From assembly GCA_024280885.1 (NCBI GenBank), contig JAJRPF010000018.1, forward strand, positions 1-35,646: 35,646 nt of DNA, in the 5' to 3' direction. Position numbers and translations under genes: made by a program. The notes under the pieces are model-generated. The model saw nothing but the letters and a program-made list of their open reading frames with translations, did no database searches and was not told where the DNA came from. Origin of the DNA: Planctomycetota bacterium. Its GTDB lineage: Bacteria > Planctomycetota > JAJSAM01 > JAJVHW01. Below, piece by piece: positions 18,141 to 27,023 of the stretch (position 1 is its first letter; the number at the start of each line of letters is the position of its first letter).

Positions 18141-19027
18141 TATAGGTACAGCGAAGTGAAGAGGTGCTTCAGCACGGCGTGGCGCTCGACGAGGCGTCCA
18201 GCAAGGAGCAACAAGGGATACGTGATCCGATTGATGAGTAGGCGCTTGTGGAGGGGCAGCCGGGGCGGTCCGAATAGTTGCGGACTGCGCTCCAGAAGGT
18301 CTGCGTGGATCTGCCCGACGAGTGCCGCACTCTGGCCCGCGACCCGAGCTCGACGCAGGTATCCCGCCATCGAGATCGCGTGCAGGTGCGTCGCGCGCGC
18401 GGTCGAGTTGTACGCGATGGCGAGGCCTCGGCGCTCCAGGCGATGGGCTAGCTCGAAGTCCTCAAACGCCGCGCGGCGGAACCGCTCGTCGAAGCGGTCG
18501 TCGCCGAGGAACGCCCGCTTGATGGACACGTTGCTGGTGTAGAAGTAGCGCGCGTCAGCGACGTCGCCGTCCTGCAGATCGCCGTATGCGAACTGCGGTC
18601 CGCCGCTCTCAAGCCAGCGCATGAATGGCGTCACGGTCATCATGGACTCGTTCCAAGTTGTGAGACCCAGAACGGCGATGCCGGGGGCGGAGAAACGACC
18701 GGCGTGCCAAGCGACGTGCTGACTCAGGTAGTCGTCACCCGACGCAATGATGTCGTCGCCGATGAACAGGATGATCGCCCCGCGCGAGGCCTCGATGCCG
18801 ACGTTCCGGGCCCGCGCCGGCCCGGCGTTCTGCTGACGTTGGTACGCGATGGGCACGGGAAACGTCTTGGCATACCTCTGTACGACGTCCTCCGTCTCGT
18901 CCGTGGAGCCGTCATCTACGATCACGATTTCCCAGTCCGCGTCGACGACCTGCGACGAGAGCGCCGCGAGACACAGGTCGAGTGCGGCAGCGCGATTAAA
19001 CGTCGGGATGATCACACTGAGCTGCAT
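18089..19027 (-). CDS. GT2 family glycosyltransferase
   Basis: 312-residue GT-A enzyme. It begins MQLSVIIPTFNRAAALDLC, then EIVIVDDGSTDET, NAGPARARNVGIEASRG, and the metal site ILFIGDDI. The acceptor-side region includes DARYFYTSNVSIKRA and AFEDFELAHRLERRG, as in many capsule and O-antigen transferases. ATG 19027 has GAGAGG four to five bases upstream. It overlaps the end of the upstream Wzx gene by 32 bp, so the two are probably one transcript. The 3' end overlaps the convergent methyltransferase by 52 bp. The sugar and linkage are unknown. Confidence 0.92.
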   Translation of the reverse strand: MQLSVIIPTFNRAAALDLCLAALSSQVVDADWEIVIVDDGSTDETEDVVQRYAKTFPVPIAYQRQQNAGPARARNVGIEASRGAIILFIGDDIIASGDDYLSQHVAWHAGRFSAPGIAVLGLTTWNESMMTVTPFMRWLESGGPQFAYGDLQDGDVADARYFYTSNVSIKRAFLGDDRFDERFRRAAFEDFELAHRLERRGLAIAYNSTARATHLHAISMAGYLRRARVAGQSAALVGQIHADLLERSPQLFGPPRLPLHKRLLINRITYPLLLLAGRLVERHAVLKHLFTSLYLYQHRRGLRDGWARPIRT

Positions 19028-20525
19028 GTTTCCTCTCTTCGTTGCGGCTCCGCCGCAACGCACCCACGTATCGATTGCGATCTGCGGACGACATCCCGAA
19101 CGTGATGAGACCCAACAGGAAGAGAGCGAAAATCGTCGATGTCATGCCCACCACGTGCGACAGGGTCGGCGACGTCGGCAACCACGGAGCGAGGCCGGTG
19201 CCCGCGGCCCAGATGGCGCAGCCGACGAGGAGCGGGCCAGCAAGCGTGGCGACGTAGGTGCGTACCGCGAGCCCCGTCTGGCGCAGCGCCTGCATCGGCA
19301 CGATCACACCAAGGGCTCCAACGAACGAGATCCCGGTTGCCAGGGCCACACCGACGATGCCGAACCAGAGTCCCAGAATGATGCTGAGGACAACGTTCAC
19401 CACGGCCGCGGCGAGCGAGACCAACGCCAGCGCTCGGTGCTTTCCGGTGCCGAGCATCAGGACCGCGGAGACGTGGGCAGGCACATGGATCAAAAACGTC
19501 AGGCTCAGCACGACGAGCACGGTGTAGCTCGACTGATACCCCGGACCGATCCAGAGTTCGATGATGTGGTCTCCGAGCAGCAGGAACGTCACGTGGCACG
19601 GCACCGCCACGGCCATGGCGATCCGCAGGGACTCGGTGAAGAGCTCACGTTGTCGTTCCGCCTGGTTGCGCGCTGCGAGGTCCGAGAAGAGCGGTAGACA
19701 GATGTTCACAGTCTGGAACACGACGCGATTGACCGCGTCGACCATCCGCCAGGCGATGGAGTACACGGTCACCAGGGCGATCGACATCGAGAGCGAGATG
19801 ATGAGGCTGTCCGTCTGGAAGACGAGCTGCGTGGCGATGGCAAGAACGAAGGCCCAGGTCGCGTAGCTCAGCCCCTTGCGCAGCGCACCGAAGCGGAAGT
19901 GGCGGATCGAGACGCGGACGCCCAGACGCGCCCGAACCAGGGTCAGGCGTGCGACCATCCCTAGCGCCGTCGCGACGACCGGCAAGGCTACGAAGCTGAG
20001 GAGACCGTGGCCGAAGTGGAGCAGGACGAGGCTTCCGGCGAACGTCACGGACTGGGTCGTGACGGCGATCCCGTTGTTCCAGTCGTACCGCTGAAAGCCC
20101 TCTAGCACGCCGCCGGCCAGGCCGTTCACGAACGCGATGGCCACGCCCACTCCACCCACGACGAACACCCCGGCGGCCGTCGCGTCGAGCTCGGGACCGA
20201 GGTCGAGCGCGTCCCCGGCGATCGCACTGAAACTGACCGTTCCTGCGATCGCGACGAGACCGGCGCCCAGATAGAGCGTGAACACGGTCGAGACGTACTC
20301 GCGCAGTTCGCTGTGCTCGCCGCGCGCGCGGTACTCCGCCACGAACTTCACGACAGACGGTCGCAGTCCTAGATCCAGGAGCCCGAGATAGCCGACGACG
20401 GACATGACCACGACCCACAGCCCAAATTGCACGTCGCCGAGATGTCGCACCAAGAGCGGTGTCAACACGAGCACACTGACGAATCCGACCGCGAGCGCCA
20501 CGTAGTTCGTCGACACGTTCTTCAT
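18996..20525 (-). CDS. Wzx/MATE-like lipopolysaccharide or capsule flippase
   Basis: Integral membrane protein of the polysaccharide biosynthesis (RfbX/Wzx) group that flips undecaprenyl-linked repeat units. The protein is 509 residues from ATG 20525, with 12-14 hydrophobic helices. The start region MKNVSTNYVALAVGFVSVL and the motif FGLWVVVMSVVGYLGLLDLG are typical, as is the repeated Asp/Arg loop (DLGLRPSVVKFVAEYRARG). An in-frame ATG at 20618 would add 31 residues and has GAGG upstream, so it remains possible; longer versions run into the repeat at 20677-20881 and are rejected. It is followed by a GT2 gene in the same operon. Confidence 0.9.
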   Translation of the reverse strand: MKNVSTNYVALAVGFVSVLVLTPLLVRHLGDVQFGLWVVVMSVVGYLGLLDLGLRPSVVKFVAEYRARGEHSELREYVSTVFTLYLGAGLVAIAGTVSFSAIAGDALDLGPELDATAAGVFVVGGVGVAIAFVNGLAGGVLEGFQRYDWNNGIAVTTQSVTFAGSLVLLHFGHGLLSFVALPVVATALGMVARLTLVRARLGVRVSIRHFRFGALRKGLSYATWAFVLAIATQLVFQTDSLIISLSMSIALVTVYSIAWRMVDAVNRVVFQTVNICLPLFSDLAARNQAERQRELFTESLRIAMAVAVPCHVTFLLLGDHIIELWIGPGYQSSYTVLVVLSLTFLIHVPAHVSAVLMLGTGKHRALALVSLAAAVVNVVLSIILGLWFGIVGVALATGISFVGALGVIVPMQALRQTGLAVRTYVATLAGPLLVGCAIWAAGTGLAPWLPTSPTLSHVVGMTSTIFALFLLGLITFGMSSADRNRYVGALRRSRNEERKHAAQCDHPDV

Positions 20526-20676
20526 CTGCTGGCGTGCGTCGATCCGTCCGTTCTCTCCCAGATCCGTTGGGTCACTCAACGAGGGACTCTGTCGTTGAAT
20601 TCGTGCCGGGAGTCGCATCGACCGGCGGTCCTCGACGCATGACTCCGACAGGCTGCTAACAGTTCCTCGCCGGGCC

Positions 20677-20881
20677 CTAGGGGCCCGGCCATAGACCCCC
20701 GCGGCGCCGGTGAGCGGGCGATTGCCAGTCGCTGCGCGAGGCATCCACCGCGCCCGGGCGGGCCGTCTGTCGTGGCTGCCAGGCTCGGAGACTCTCCGGA
20801 GTCGAGTCGCCTGTCGGTCACGACAGTCGCCCCACCCGGACAAGTCCGGCCATCCACGGGGGTTTCTGGCCGCACCCCTAG
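20677..20881 (-). repeat. 205-bp MITE-like element, copy A
   Basis: One of two copies of a 205-bp element; the other, at 28350-28554, is in the opposite orientation. The two are about 89% identical by hand count (about 23 differences, no gaps). Each begins and ends with CTAG and has terminal inverted repeats of about 28 bp (start CTAGGGG..CGGCC, end GGCCGGGCCCCTAG). Inner hairpins such as CCGGAC/GTCCGG are kept. No transposase and no clear target duplication are seen. It lies between wzx and the FkbM gene. Confidence 0.88.
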
Positions 20882-21289
20882 TCGCCCTGACCTGGCGTTC
20901 GCAACTCCCGCGGGCGCCGTTTGCATACCCCTAGCATCGGCTCGCAGGGAAGGGCTCCACAACTTCAAACGAGGTGGCGCGGAGTCTGGACGAGCGGCTG
21001 GAACCCTCACGTGGATACTCGACGAGGTGGGCGTGGGGCGTTTACTGAGTCGGCCGGACGAGAGGCGGTTCAGGAGAACCGTCGAGCCTGGCCGGCGCGC
21101 TGACCGGCCACATCTCCGATTCCCACGTCACTTGGTGACTCGACCGAGATCAACTGCACGCCGAACCCTGCGTCATCCGCTGGGCTCCGAGTAGTCTCGG
21201 CCAGCCTCGGGCACGTGACACTCCGGTGCACCTCAGGCCGAGCCGAGCGGCACGACGGCGCTGAAGGGCGACCCAAGGGAGACAGGCCG
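20882..21289. other. Intergenic stretch with no recognisable gene
   Basis: About 400 bp between repeat copy A and the FkbM-type gene. I see no supported coding region. It holds two small palindromes, TGGCCGG/CCGGCCA (21089-21110) and GTCAC-TTG-GTGAC (21127-21139), which could be operator sites. A ribosome binding site at its right end serves the next gene. Confidence 0.5.
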
Positions 21290-22072
21290 ATGGGCATCTC
21301 GACGTGGATTCTGCATTCAGGGCTGCACTGGCTCGATCGCCGTGGCCTTTGCGTGTGGAAGCGAACCAGCGTTCCGTTCGGGGTGCAGTGGACCCGTGAC
21401 CTGCAGTACTTCTCGCAGGGTCGACCGCTCGCCGCTGTGCTTGACGTCGGTGCGAACGTAGGGCAGACAGCGACCGAACTGCTCGCGAACTTCCCTGACT
21501 GCACCGTGCACTGCTTCGAACCGGTGCGGGCGACGTTCGACATCCTGAGGACAGCGCTGGCCGCCGCGCCGCGCGCAACGCCGGTCAACGCGGCTCTGGG
21601 CGAGGCGGTCGGCACGTCCGAGATCATCTCCTGTGAGGACAGCCTGCGCAGCTCGATGGCGTTCGGAGGAGTCGGCGCGATCGCTCCCGGCGCGGAGCGC
21701 GAAACGGTCCAGGTCGACACGGTCGACTCGTATTGCGAGCGACAGGGCATCGAGCGTCTGTCGCTCCTCAAGATCGACACGGAGGGGTTCGAGCTCCCGG
21801 TCTTGCGCGGTGCCGAACGGATGCTGCGCGACTCGCGCGTAGACTTCGTGCTCGCGGAGTGCGAGTTCGAGCGTCGTCCTGACGCACCGCACGGAGACTT
21901 CTTCGAGCTGCATCGTCACCTCGCGCCGCTCGGCTTTGCCGTCGTTGCGTTCTATTCCGGAGGCGTCGACGACTGCGGCTGGGTTTGGGGGGACGTTCTC
22001 TACGTGCATCGCAGCGCGGCGGTCCCGGGCCGCGTGGCCATGGGCAGCAGCGCTACGCATCGCAGCTCGTAG
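21290..22072 (+). CDS. FkbM family methyltransferase
   Basis: 260-residue SAM-dependent O-methyltransferase of the FkbM type, common in polysaccharide clusters. Motif I reads VLDVGANVGQTATELL, followed by VHCFEPVRATFDIL. The family signature LSLLKIDTEGFELPVLRGA is intact, with the VDTVDSYC element ahead of it. AAGGGAG lies about eight bases before ATG 21290; the open frame upstream to 21215 is not used, by fit to the family. It stands alone on the plus strand between two minus-strand genes. It probably methylates a sugar hydroxyl of the surface glycan. Confidence 0.92.
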   Translation: MGISTWILHSGLHWLDRRGLCVWKRTSVPFGVQWTRDLQYFSQGRPLAAVLDVGANVGQTATELLANFPDCTVHCFEPVRATFDILRTALAAAPRATPVNAALGEAVGTSEIISCEDSLRSSMAFGGVGAIAPGAERETVQVDTVDSYCERQGIERLSLLKIDTEGFELPVLRGAERMLRDSRVDFVLAECEFERRPDAPHGDFFELHRHLAPLGFAVVAFYSGGVDDCGWVWGDVLYVHRSAAVPGRVAMGSSATHRSS

Positions 22073-22114
22073 CGCGAGTTACCGGAGGGGCGAGGTGGCC
22101 GCGTTGAGGTGTCG

Positions 22115-22140
22115 CGGCGATGCGCAGCTACGCATTGCCG
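22115..22140. terminator. Possible bidirectional terminator between convergent genes
   Basis: A 10-bp stem with one G-T wobble (22115-22124 with 22131-22140) and a six-base loop CAGCTA lies between the convergent FkbM and GT2 genes. Neither side has a T-run, so termination is inferred from position alone. Confidence 0.35.
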
Positions 22141-22208
22141 TCGCAACTCAAATCTGCCGCCGCGTCGTCATGCCGGCGTTCCGCCTCGCAGAGGCGTGCC
22201 CCACCAAG

Positions 22209-23174
22209 TCAATGGGGCCTCCAATCCCGGCGCACGCCGAGGTGCCAGAGCAGGGCGTGCACGAGGGCGCCCAGCCCGGCGAGGTCGCCGTGCAACAGGG
22301 TGACCGACATGCGCTGCGCGCTGACGAGGGCGGCGATGGGCGTGAAGGTGAGGAAGTGGTACCAGCGCGCGTTCTTACGCATGAACAGGATCATGTTGCG
22401 CAGCTTGTAGTAGCGCACGACGGCGGACCGTCCGGCGGTACTGGCGCCGCCCTTGTGGCGTACGACCGACGAGGGCACGAAGCCCAATCGCCAGCCCGCC
22501 CGCCTCAGTCGGAACGCAAGATCCACCTCTTCGTAATACGCGAAGTAGTCAGGATCGAAAACGCCCACCTCGCGCAGCGCCTGCGCCCGAATCAGCAAGG
22601 CGCAGCCGGTGATGACGTCGAGGTCGCGGGCGGTGTCGAACTGTCCGCGGTCGACTTGGCCAGCCGTCGTGGGGAGCGCACCGAAGCACCACAGCCGTAC
22701 GGAGTCGAAAGAACACCCCAACCGCTCCGGGTTATCCATCTCGCGGACCTTGGGCCCGACCATCGCGAGGTGCGGATCGGCGTCGATGGCGTCCACCAGC
22801 GGCTGGATCGCACCCGGCTCCACCAGCGTGTCGTTGTTGAGGACGAGGACGTGTCGGGCGCCGCGGGCGAGCACGTCGGCAAACCCCGTGTTGTTACCGC
22901 CCGCGTAGCCCAAGTTGGCGTCGTTGCGGAGCAGGCGCACGCGCGGTTCGTCTGCCCAGACGCGTTCGAACTCGACGGCGGAGCCGTCCGTCGACCCGTT
23001 GTCCACGACTAGGACGTCAACGTCGTAGTGGCCCGCCGCAAGCACGGACGCGACGCACGCCAATGTGTCGTCCCGGCCGTTCCAGTTCAGCACGATCACG
23101 CTCACAGCCGGTCGCGTCACGGCGCTAGCTCGATGGGGGACGGGAGCGTGCTCGGCGGTGTCCACACTCCACAC
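22209..23174 (-). CDS. GT2 family glycosyltransferase (rhamnosyltransferase WbbL-like)
   Basis: 321 residues from a GTG at 23174. The enzyme core starts with VSVIVLNWNGRDDT, then VLVVDNGSTDGSAV, NLGYAGGNNTGF and the metal site LVLNNDTLVEPGAI, and later DYFAYYEEVDLAFRLRRAGW. This is the WbbL/GT2 pattern of enzymes that extend O-antigen-like glycans. The C-terminal region holds an amphipathic or membrane-associated helix (WYHFLTFTPIAALVSAQR). No good Shine-Dalgarno precedes the GTG, and in-frame GTG codons up to 20 residues downstream are also possible starts. It is divergent from the region at 23192 onward. Confidence 0.9.
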   Translation of the reverse strand: MWSVDTAEHAPVPHRASAVTRPAVSVIVLNWNGRDDTLACVASVLAAGHYDVDVLVVDNGSTDGSAVEFERVWADEPRVRLLRNDANLGYAGGNNTGFADVLARGARHVLVLNNDTLVEPGAIQPLVDAIDADPHLAMVGPKVREMDNPERLGCSFDSVRLWCFGALPTTAGQVDRGQFDTARDLDVITGCALLIRAQALREVGVFDPDYFAYYEEVDLAFRLRRAGWRLGFVPSSVVRHKGGASTAGRSAVVRYYKLRNMILFMRKNARWYHFLTFTPIAALVSAQRMSVTLLHGDLAGLGALVHALLWHLGVRRDWRPH

Positions 23175-23191
23175 ATCGGCCAGGAGAGAAC

Positions 23192-23608
23192 ATGGGCACC
23201 AGCGCCTGTCCGAGGCGGGCGTTGGCGAGCTTCGCGATCCTGCTGCGGTTGCTCAAGGCGGAGCTCCCAAGCCCCATCGCTGCCCTGTGTCGGCGCGACG
23301 TTGCCGCCGCGTCTCGGGGCGTCGTCCTGGGCGGCGTGGGAGAACATCGGCGGAATAGTAGCCCGATTCGAGCCGACAGGGTGCGGGGCGTCGTAGGACG
23401 AGGCGCACCATGTCTCCGAGACGCTTCGCGCTGGCACCGTCCACACGAGAGTCACGTGGCCGGATGGGACGCGCAACGGCTCCACACGCAAGCCCCACAG
23501 GTCAGGCAGGACGGGCATCGGAAGGGAGATCGACTCGTGAGCAGCTTCGCTTGGCGCCGAAACTCGATCACGAACCGAGCGCGTCCTCGCGGGCGGCCCG
23601 TATTCTGA
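23192..23608 (+). CDS. Doubtful open frame in the 556-bp gap before a GT4 gene
   Basis: 138 codons from ATG 23192, which has AGGAGAG five bases upstream. The first 45 codons have mostly G/C third positions like real genes here; the rest drifts to mixed usage and Arg/His-rich sequence with no recognisable domain. It may be a decayed gene, a short real gene or chance. Nothing else in 23175-23730 looks coding. Confidence 0.2.
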   Translation: MGTSACPRRALASFAILLRLLKAELPSPIAALCRRDVAAASRGVVLGGVGEHRRNSSPIRADRVRGVVGRGAPCLRDASRWHRPHESHVAGWDAQRLHTQAPQVRQDGHRKGDRLVSSFAWRRNSITNRARPRGRPVF

Positions 23609-23730
23609 CGATGAGATGTGTGGAGAGCGCCGCGTGCCGCTGCACCACTCCCACGGAGGCGCATCGCCCGAGCGAGCAAGTCGAGTGACCGAGATCCACC
23701 AACTGCGCCTCGCGCGCCATCGCGATCGCC

Positions 23731-24918
23731 ATGCGTGACACCGCCGTTCTCCTGGTTGCGCAGCAACTCGCCACGACGCGTTCGGGCGTGGGGCTCTATG
23801 TCCGTGTCCTGCTGACCGAGCTTGCGCGGCGGGGGTGTACGCCGGCGTTTGCGACGTGGACTGAAGAGATCGATCGCGGGGCGTTCCCCGATGTCGAGTT
23901 CGTGGATCTCGGGGCTCGGCCCGCGTGGGATCCGACGCCCGGGGGGTTCGTGGCGTTGGGGCGACGGCTCGCTGATTGTCTCGGTGACGCGGACCCGCGG
24001 CGCTACGCGCTGCTCCACTTCGCTGATGCCCGCGAAGCATATGGGTACGTTCAGAAGACGCGCGTCGGAGCGCGCATTCCGTTCGTGGGAACGGTGCATG
24101 ACGACTACGCCGCCGTCGCGCCGGCTTCGCCGCTCGGGCTTGTTGGTCGTGCGGCGGACCCCATCGTGCGCTGGGCGTACTATCGTTGGTTGGCCGGGAT
24201 CGAGGCGCGCACTTATCGCGCGGCGGCGCGGTTGATGGCCAACTCCGATGCGACGGGCCGGGTGGTCGCGCGCCGCTACGGGCTCGACGCAGGCGATCTT
24301 CGGACGGTCCATCTCTGTGTCGCTCCCGCCGCGCCGCTTGCGACCGACGGCGCGTCCGCAATACCGATGGCTGGCAATCCGAAGCTGCTCTTCGCTGGCG
24401 GGAACTTCTATCGCAAGGGGCTGGACACCGTCGTGCGTGCTCTGCCAGCGGTGCGCGACACGGCGTCCGACGTTCGCCTCTTCGTCGCCGGACACGATCG
24501 CGCAGAGAGGCGCATCCGACGGCTTGCGGCGCGGCTTGGTGTCAGCGACCGGCTGACGTTTCTCGGCCGCGTCGATCGCGGCGCGATGGCCGCCGCGTTC
24601 GCAGCGGCCGACGTCTTCGTCATGCCGTCGCGCACGGAGGCACTGGGCCTAGTCTACCTCGAAGCCATGCGCGCGGGCGTGCCGGTCGTGTCGGGCAACG
24701 TCGGTGGTGTCATCGAGATCGTGCGCGATGGCGAGAGCGGACTCACGGTGCCGCCCGAGGATGCAGACGCGCTGGCCGCGGCGATCCTGCGTGCTCACGG
24801 CGACCCGGATCTGCGGCGTCGCCTCGCAGATGGCGGGCGGGCGGTCCTGGCCGAACGCACGCCGGAGCGGTTGGCGGACGAGACGCTTGCGGTCTACGCG
24901 GACGCACTCTCGGGCTAA
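23731..24918 (+). CDS. GT4 family glycosyltransferase
   Basis: 395-residue GT-B enzyme. The N-terminal domain opens with VLLVAQQLATTRSGVGLYV, a glycine loop typical of GT4, and includes FVGTVHDDYAAV. The C-terminal domain has LLFAGGNFYRKGLDTVVRAL, RLTFLGRVDRGAM, then the EX7E motif in PSRTEALGLVYLEAMRAGVP and GNVGGVIEIV. All parts needed for catalysis are present. The ATG at 23731 directly precedes the domain; no strong Shine-Dalgarno is visible. It ends 62 bp from the convergent moxR gene and is the last glycan gene of the region. Confidence 0.93.
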   Translation: MRDTAVLLVAQQLATTRSGVGLYVRVLLTELARRGCTPAFATWTEEIDRGAFPDVEFVDLGARPAWDPTPGGFVALGRRLADCLGDADPRRYALLHFADAREAYGYVQKTRVGARIPFVGTVHDDYAAVAPASPLGLVGRAADPIVRWAYYRWLAGIEARTYRAAARLMANSDATGRVVARRYGLDAGDLRTVHLCVAPAAPLATDGASAIPMAGNPKLLFAGGNFYRKGLDTVVRALPAVRDTASDVRLFVAGHDRAERRIRRLAARLGVSDRLTFLGRVDRGAMAAAFAAADVFVMPSRTEALGLVYLEAMRAGVPVVSGNVGGVIEIVRDGESGLTVPPEDADALAAAILRAHGDPDLRRRLADGGRAVLAERTPERLADETLAVYADALSG

Positions 24919-24980
24919 GAACCTGCCCCGGTCGCAGCGCGACCCGAAGTGGAACTGCAGCGTGAGCGGTGTCGACTGCG

Positions 24981-25967
24981 CTATGCGCGGATTGTCGAGA
25001 GCACGTCCGCGATCACGTCGGTCGTCTTGAGACCCTCGGCCTCGCCCTCGAAATTGAGCAGCAGGCGATGCCGCAGGACCGCTGGCGCGAGGGTACGCAG
25101 GTCGTCTTCGGAGACGTTGGCGCGGCCGTACGCGAGTGCACGCGTCTTGGCTCCGAGGGCGAGTGATCGCGCGGCGCGTGGGCTGGCGCCGCAACGGATG
25201 ACGCGCTTCACGAGTGCTGGCGCGTCGCCCTTGTCCGGGTGCGTGGCGAGTACAATTCGGCCGAGGAATTCGCGTAAATGGGGGGCGAGAACGACCTGCC
25301 GCACGAGTGCCTGCATGCCGCGAACGGTGGGGCCGTCTGTTACCTGCGGGACGTCGGGAGTCGCTGCGCCGGTCGTGCGATCAACGATCGTGAGCAGGTC
25401 TTCGAGATCGGGGGCCCCGACCTGGATCTTGAGCATGAAGCGGTCGAGTTGCGCCTCCGGGAGCGGATACGTCCCCTCCATGTCGAGCGGGTTCTGCGTC
25501 GCGAGGACGAAGAACGGGCGCGGCAGGTCGTAGGTGTTGCGCCCAACGCTGACCCGGCCCTCTTCCATCGCCTGCAGCATGGCTGACTGCGTCTTGGGCG
25601 TCGCTCGGTTGATCTCGTCGGCGAGCACGATGCTCCCGAACACCGGTCCCTCGCGGAACTCCATCTCGAGTCCGCCGCCCGGCTTCTCGACCATGAGGTC
25701 GGTGCCGACAATGTCGGCCGGCATGAGATCGGGCGTGAACTGGATACGGCTGAACGGCAGGTCCAGCGTGTTGGCAAGACTGCGAACCAGCAGGGTCTTG
25801 CCAATGCCCGGGACGCCTTCCAGGAGACCGTGACCATCCGCGAAGAGGCAGATCAGCACCTGCTCGACGACTTCCGCGTGGCCGACGACCGCGCGTCCTA
25901 TCCCCTCGCGCGCAGCGGCGAACACGCGCTCGAATTCCTCGGGGGATACGTCTCTCGTGGAAGTCAT
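24981..25967 (-). CDS. MoxR-family AAA+ ATPase
   Basis: 328-residue AAA+ chaperone-like ATPase. Walker A is GVPGIGKT, Walker B is LADEINRA, sensor 1 is in VLATQNP, and the C-terminal lid follows (RCGASPRAARSLALGAK, YGRANVSEDDL). ATG 25967 has AGAGG about seven bases upstream and overlaps the tatD stop by four bases (ATGA), so it is translationally coupled to tatD. MoxR genes usually precede a DUF58/VWA partner. Here the gene is last in its unit and faces a convergent glycosyltransferase, so the partner is elsewhere or absent. The general role is metallochaperone-like or complex assembly; the substrate is unknown. Confidence 0.93.
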   Translation of the reverse strand: MTSTRDVSPEEFERVFAAAREGIGRAVVGHAEVVEQVLICLFADGHGLLEGVPGIGKTLLVRSLANTLDLPFSRIQFTPDLMPADIVGTDLMVEKPGGGLEMEFREGPVFGSIVLADEINRATPKTQSAMLQAMEEGRVSVGRNTYDLPRPFFVLATQNPLDMEGTYPLPEAQLDRFMLKIQVGAPDLEDLLTIVDRTTGAATPDVPQVTDGPTVRGMQALVRQVVLAPHLREFLGRIVLATHPDKGDAPALVKRVIRCGASPRAARSLALGAKTRALAYGRANVSEDDLRTLAPAVLRHRLLLNFEGEAEGLKTTDVIADVLSTIRA

Positions 25968-26980
25968 GCGGGGCCCTCTCTGGTCTCGCTGTTCGCCGGT
26001 GCGTTTGTTGTTCGATCGAGCGGCGGCATGTCGAAGAACCGGATCGTATTCGATTCGGTGACGTTCTCGAATTCGTCGAACGCCACGCCCATCTCGTCGG
26101 CGACCCGGCGCGCTGTGTGCATGACGTGCGCGGGCTCGTTGCGTTGACCGCGATGGGGGGCCGGTGTCAGGTAGGGGCAATCAGTCTCGACGTGTACGCG
26201 GTCGAGCGGAACCACGCGGGCAGCCGCGCGCAGCTCGGGAGCGTTCTTGAACGTGACGACGCCCGAGAACGAGATGTCGAAGCCGAGATCGAGGCAGCGC
26301 CGCGCCTCGTCCGGGCCCCCGCTGAAGCAATGCATGATCCCGCGCAGCGCGCCGCCGGAAGCGGTCTCGTCGTCGAGGATGCGGAACAGGTCGTCGAACG
26401 TGTCCCGGTTGTGAATGACGAGCGGGAGCCCTGTCGTTCGATGCAAGCGAACGTGCCGCCTGAGGAGCCGTTCCTGCGCGTCCATCGGCGCATCGTTCCA
26501 CGGGCCTCGATCGAGACCGCACTCGCCCACGGCAACCACCTTCGGGGCGGCAACGAGACGCTCGATCGCTGCCCAATCCGCGTCGGAAACCGTCGCGGCC
26601 TCGTGCGGGTGGATGCCTACGACGGCATAGACGTCGTCGTGCTCCGCCGCCATGCGAATGCAACTCTCCGAGCCCTTGACCGTCGTCCCCACGTTGACGA
26701 TCCGCCGCACGCCGGCGGCCCGTGCGCGGGCAAGGACCGCGTCGCGATCCGCGTCGAATTTGGGAGAGTCGACGTGGGCGTGCGAGTCGATGATGGTCGG
26801 TCCCTCCGCGAGGTCTGACGCGCCGCTGGAACGGGCCGCCGCGAGAGGAGAACACGGTCGCGCGAAGCGGAGAAGGGAAACGACCCGCGCCTTCCGCACG
26901 CCGGAGCGGTATCCGGCCGGTGTTCCGCCAGGATCGGCGCTCCGCTCCGCTTGGGCCCGTTCCGGTGCGTGAATCCTCAT
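25964..26980 (-). CDS. tatD: TatD family metal-dependent hydrolase (DNase)
   Basis: Amidohydrolase-fold deoxyribonuclease. Metal ligands and motifs: IDSHAHVD (HxH), VGIHPHEA, VVAVGECGLDRG (catalytic Glu), LPLVIHNRD, GIMHCFSGG and HVETDCPYLTP (Asp). The domain begins about residue 63; before it are some 60 Arg/Ala/Ser-rich residues foreign to the family. ATG 26980 and GTG 26899 have no Shine-Dalgarno, yet GGAGGGA sits eight bases ahead of two ATC codons at the domain start (26794), so the real start is uncertain. It is divergent from serS (43 bp) and overlaps moxR by four bases. Confidence 0.92.
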   Translation of the reverse strand: MRIHAPERAQAERSADPGGTPAGYRSGVRKARVVSLLRFARPCSPLAAARSSGASDLAEGPTIIDSHAHVDSPKFDADRDAVLARARAAGVRRIVNVGTTVKGSESCIRMAAEHDDVYAVVGIHPHEAATVSDADWAAIERLVAAPKVVAVGECGLDRGPWNDAPMDAQERLLRRHVRLHRTTGLPLVIHNRDTFDDLFRILDDETASGGALRGIMHCFSGGPDEARRCLDLGFDISFSGVVTFKNAPELRAAARVVPLDRVHVETDCPYLTPAPHRGQRNEPAHVMHTARRVADEMGVAFDEFENVTESNTIRFFDMPPLDRTTNAPANSETREGPA

Positions 26981-27023
26981 GAATACGTCGGGTTACGGCC
27001 GTGCGTGCGCGAAGCTCTGCAGC

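Noticed and set aside
20677..20881. Shared open reading frame of about 69 codons in both repeat copies
   Set aside because: Protein identity (about 78%) is lower than DNA identity (about 89%) and there is no start with a ribosome site; high GC keeps frames open by chance.
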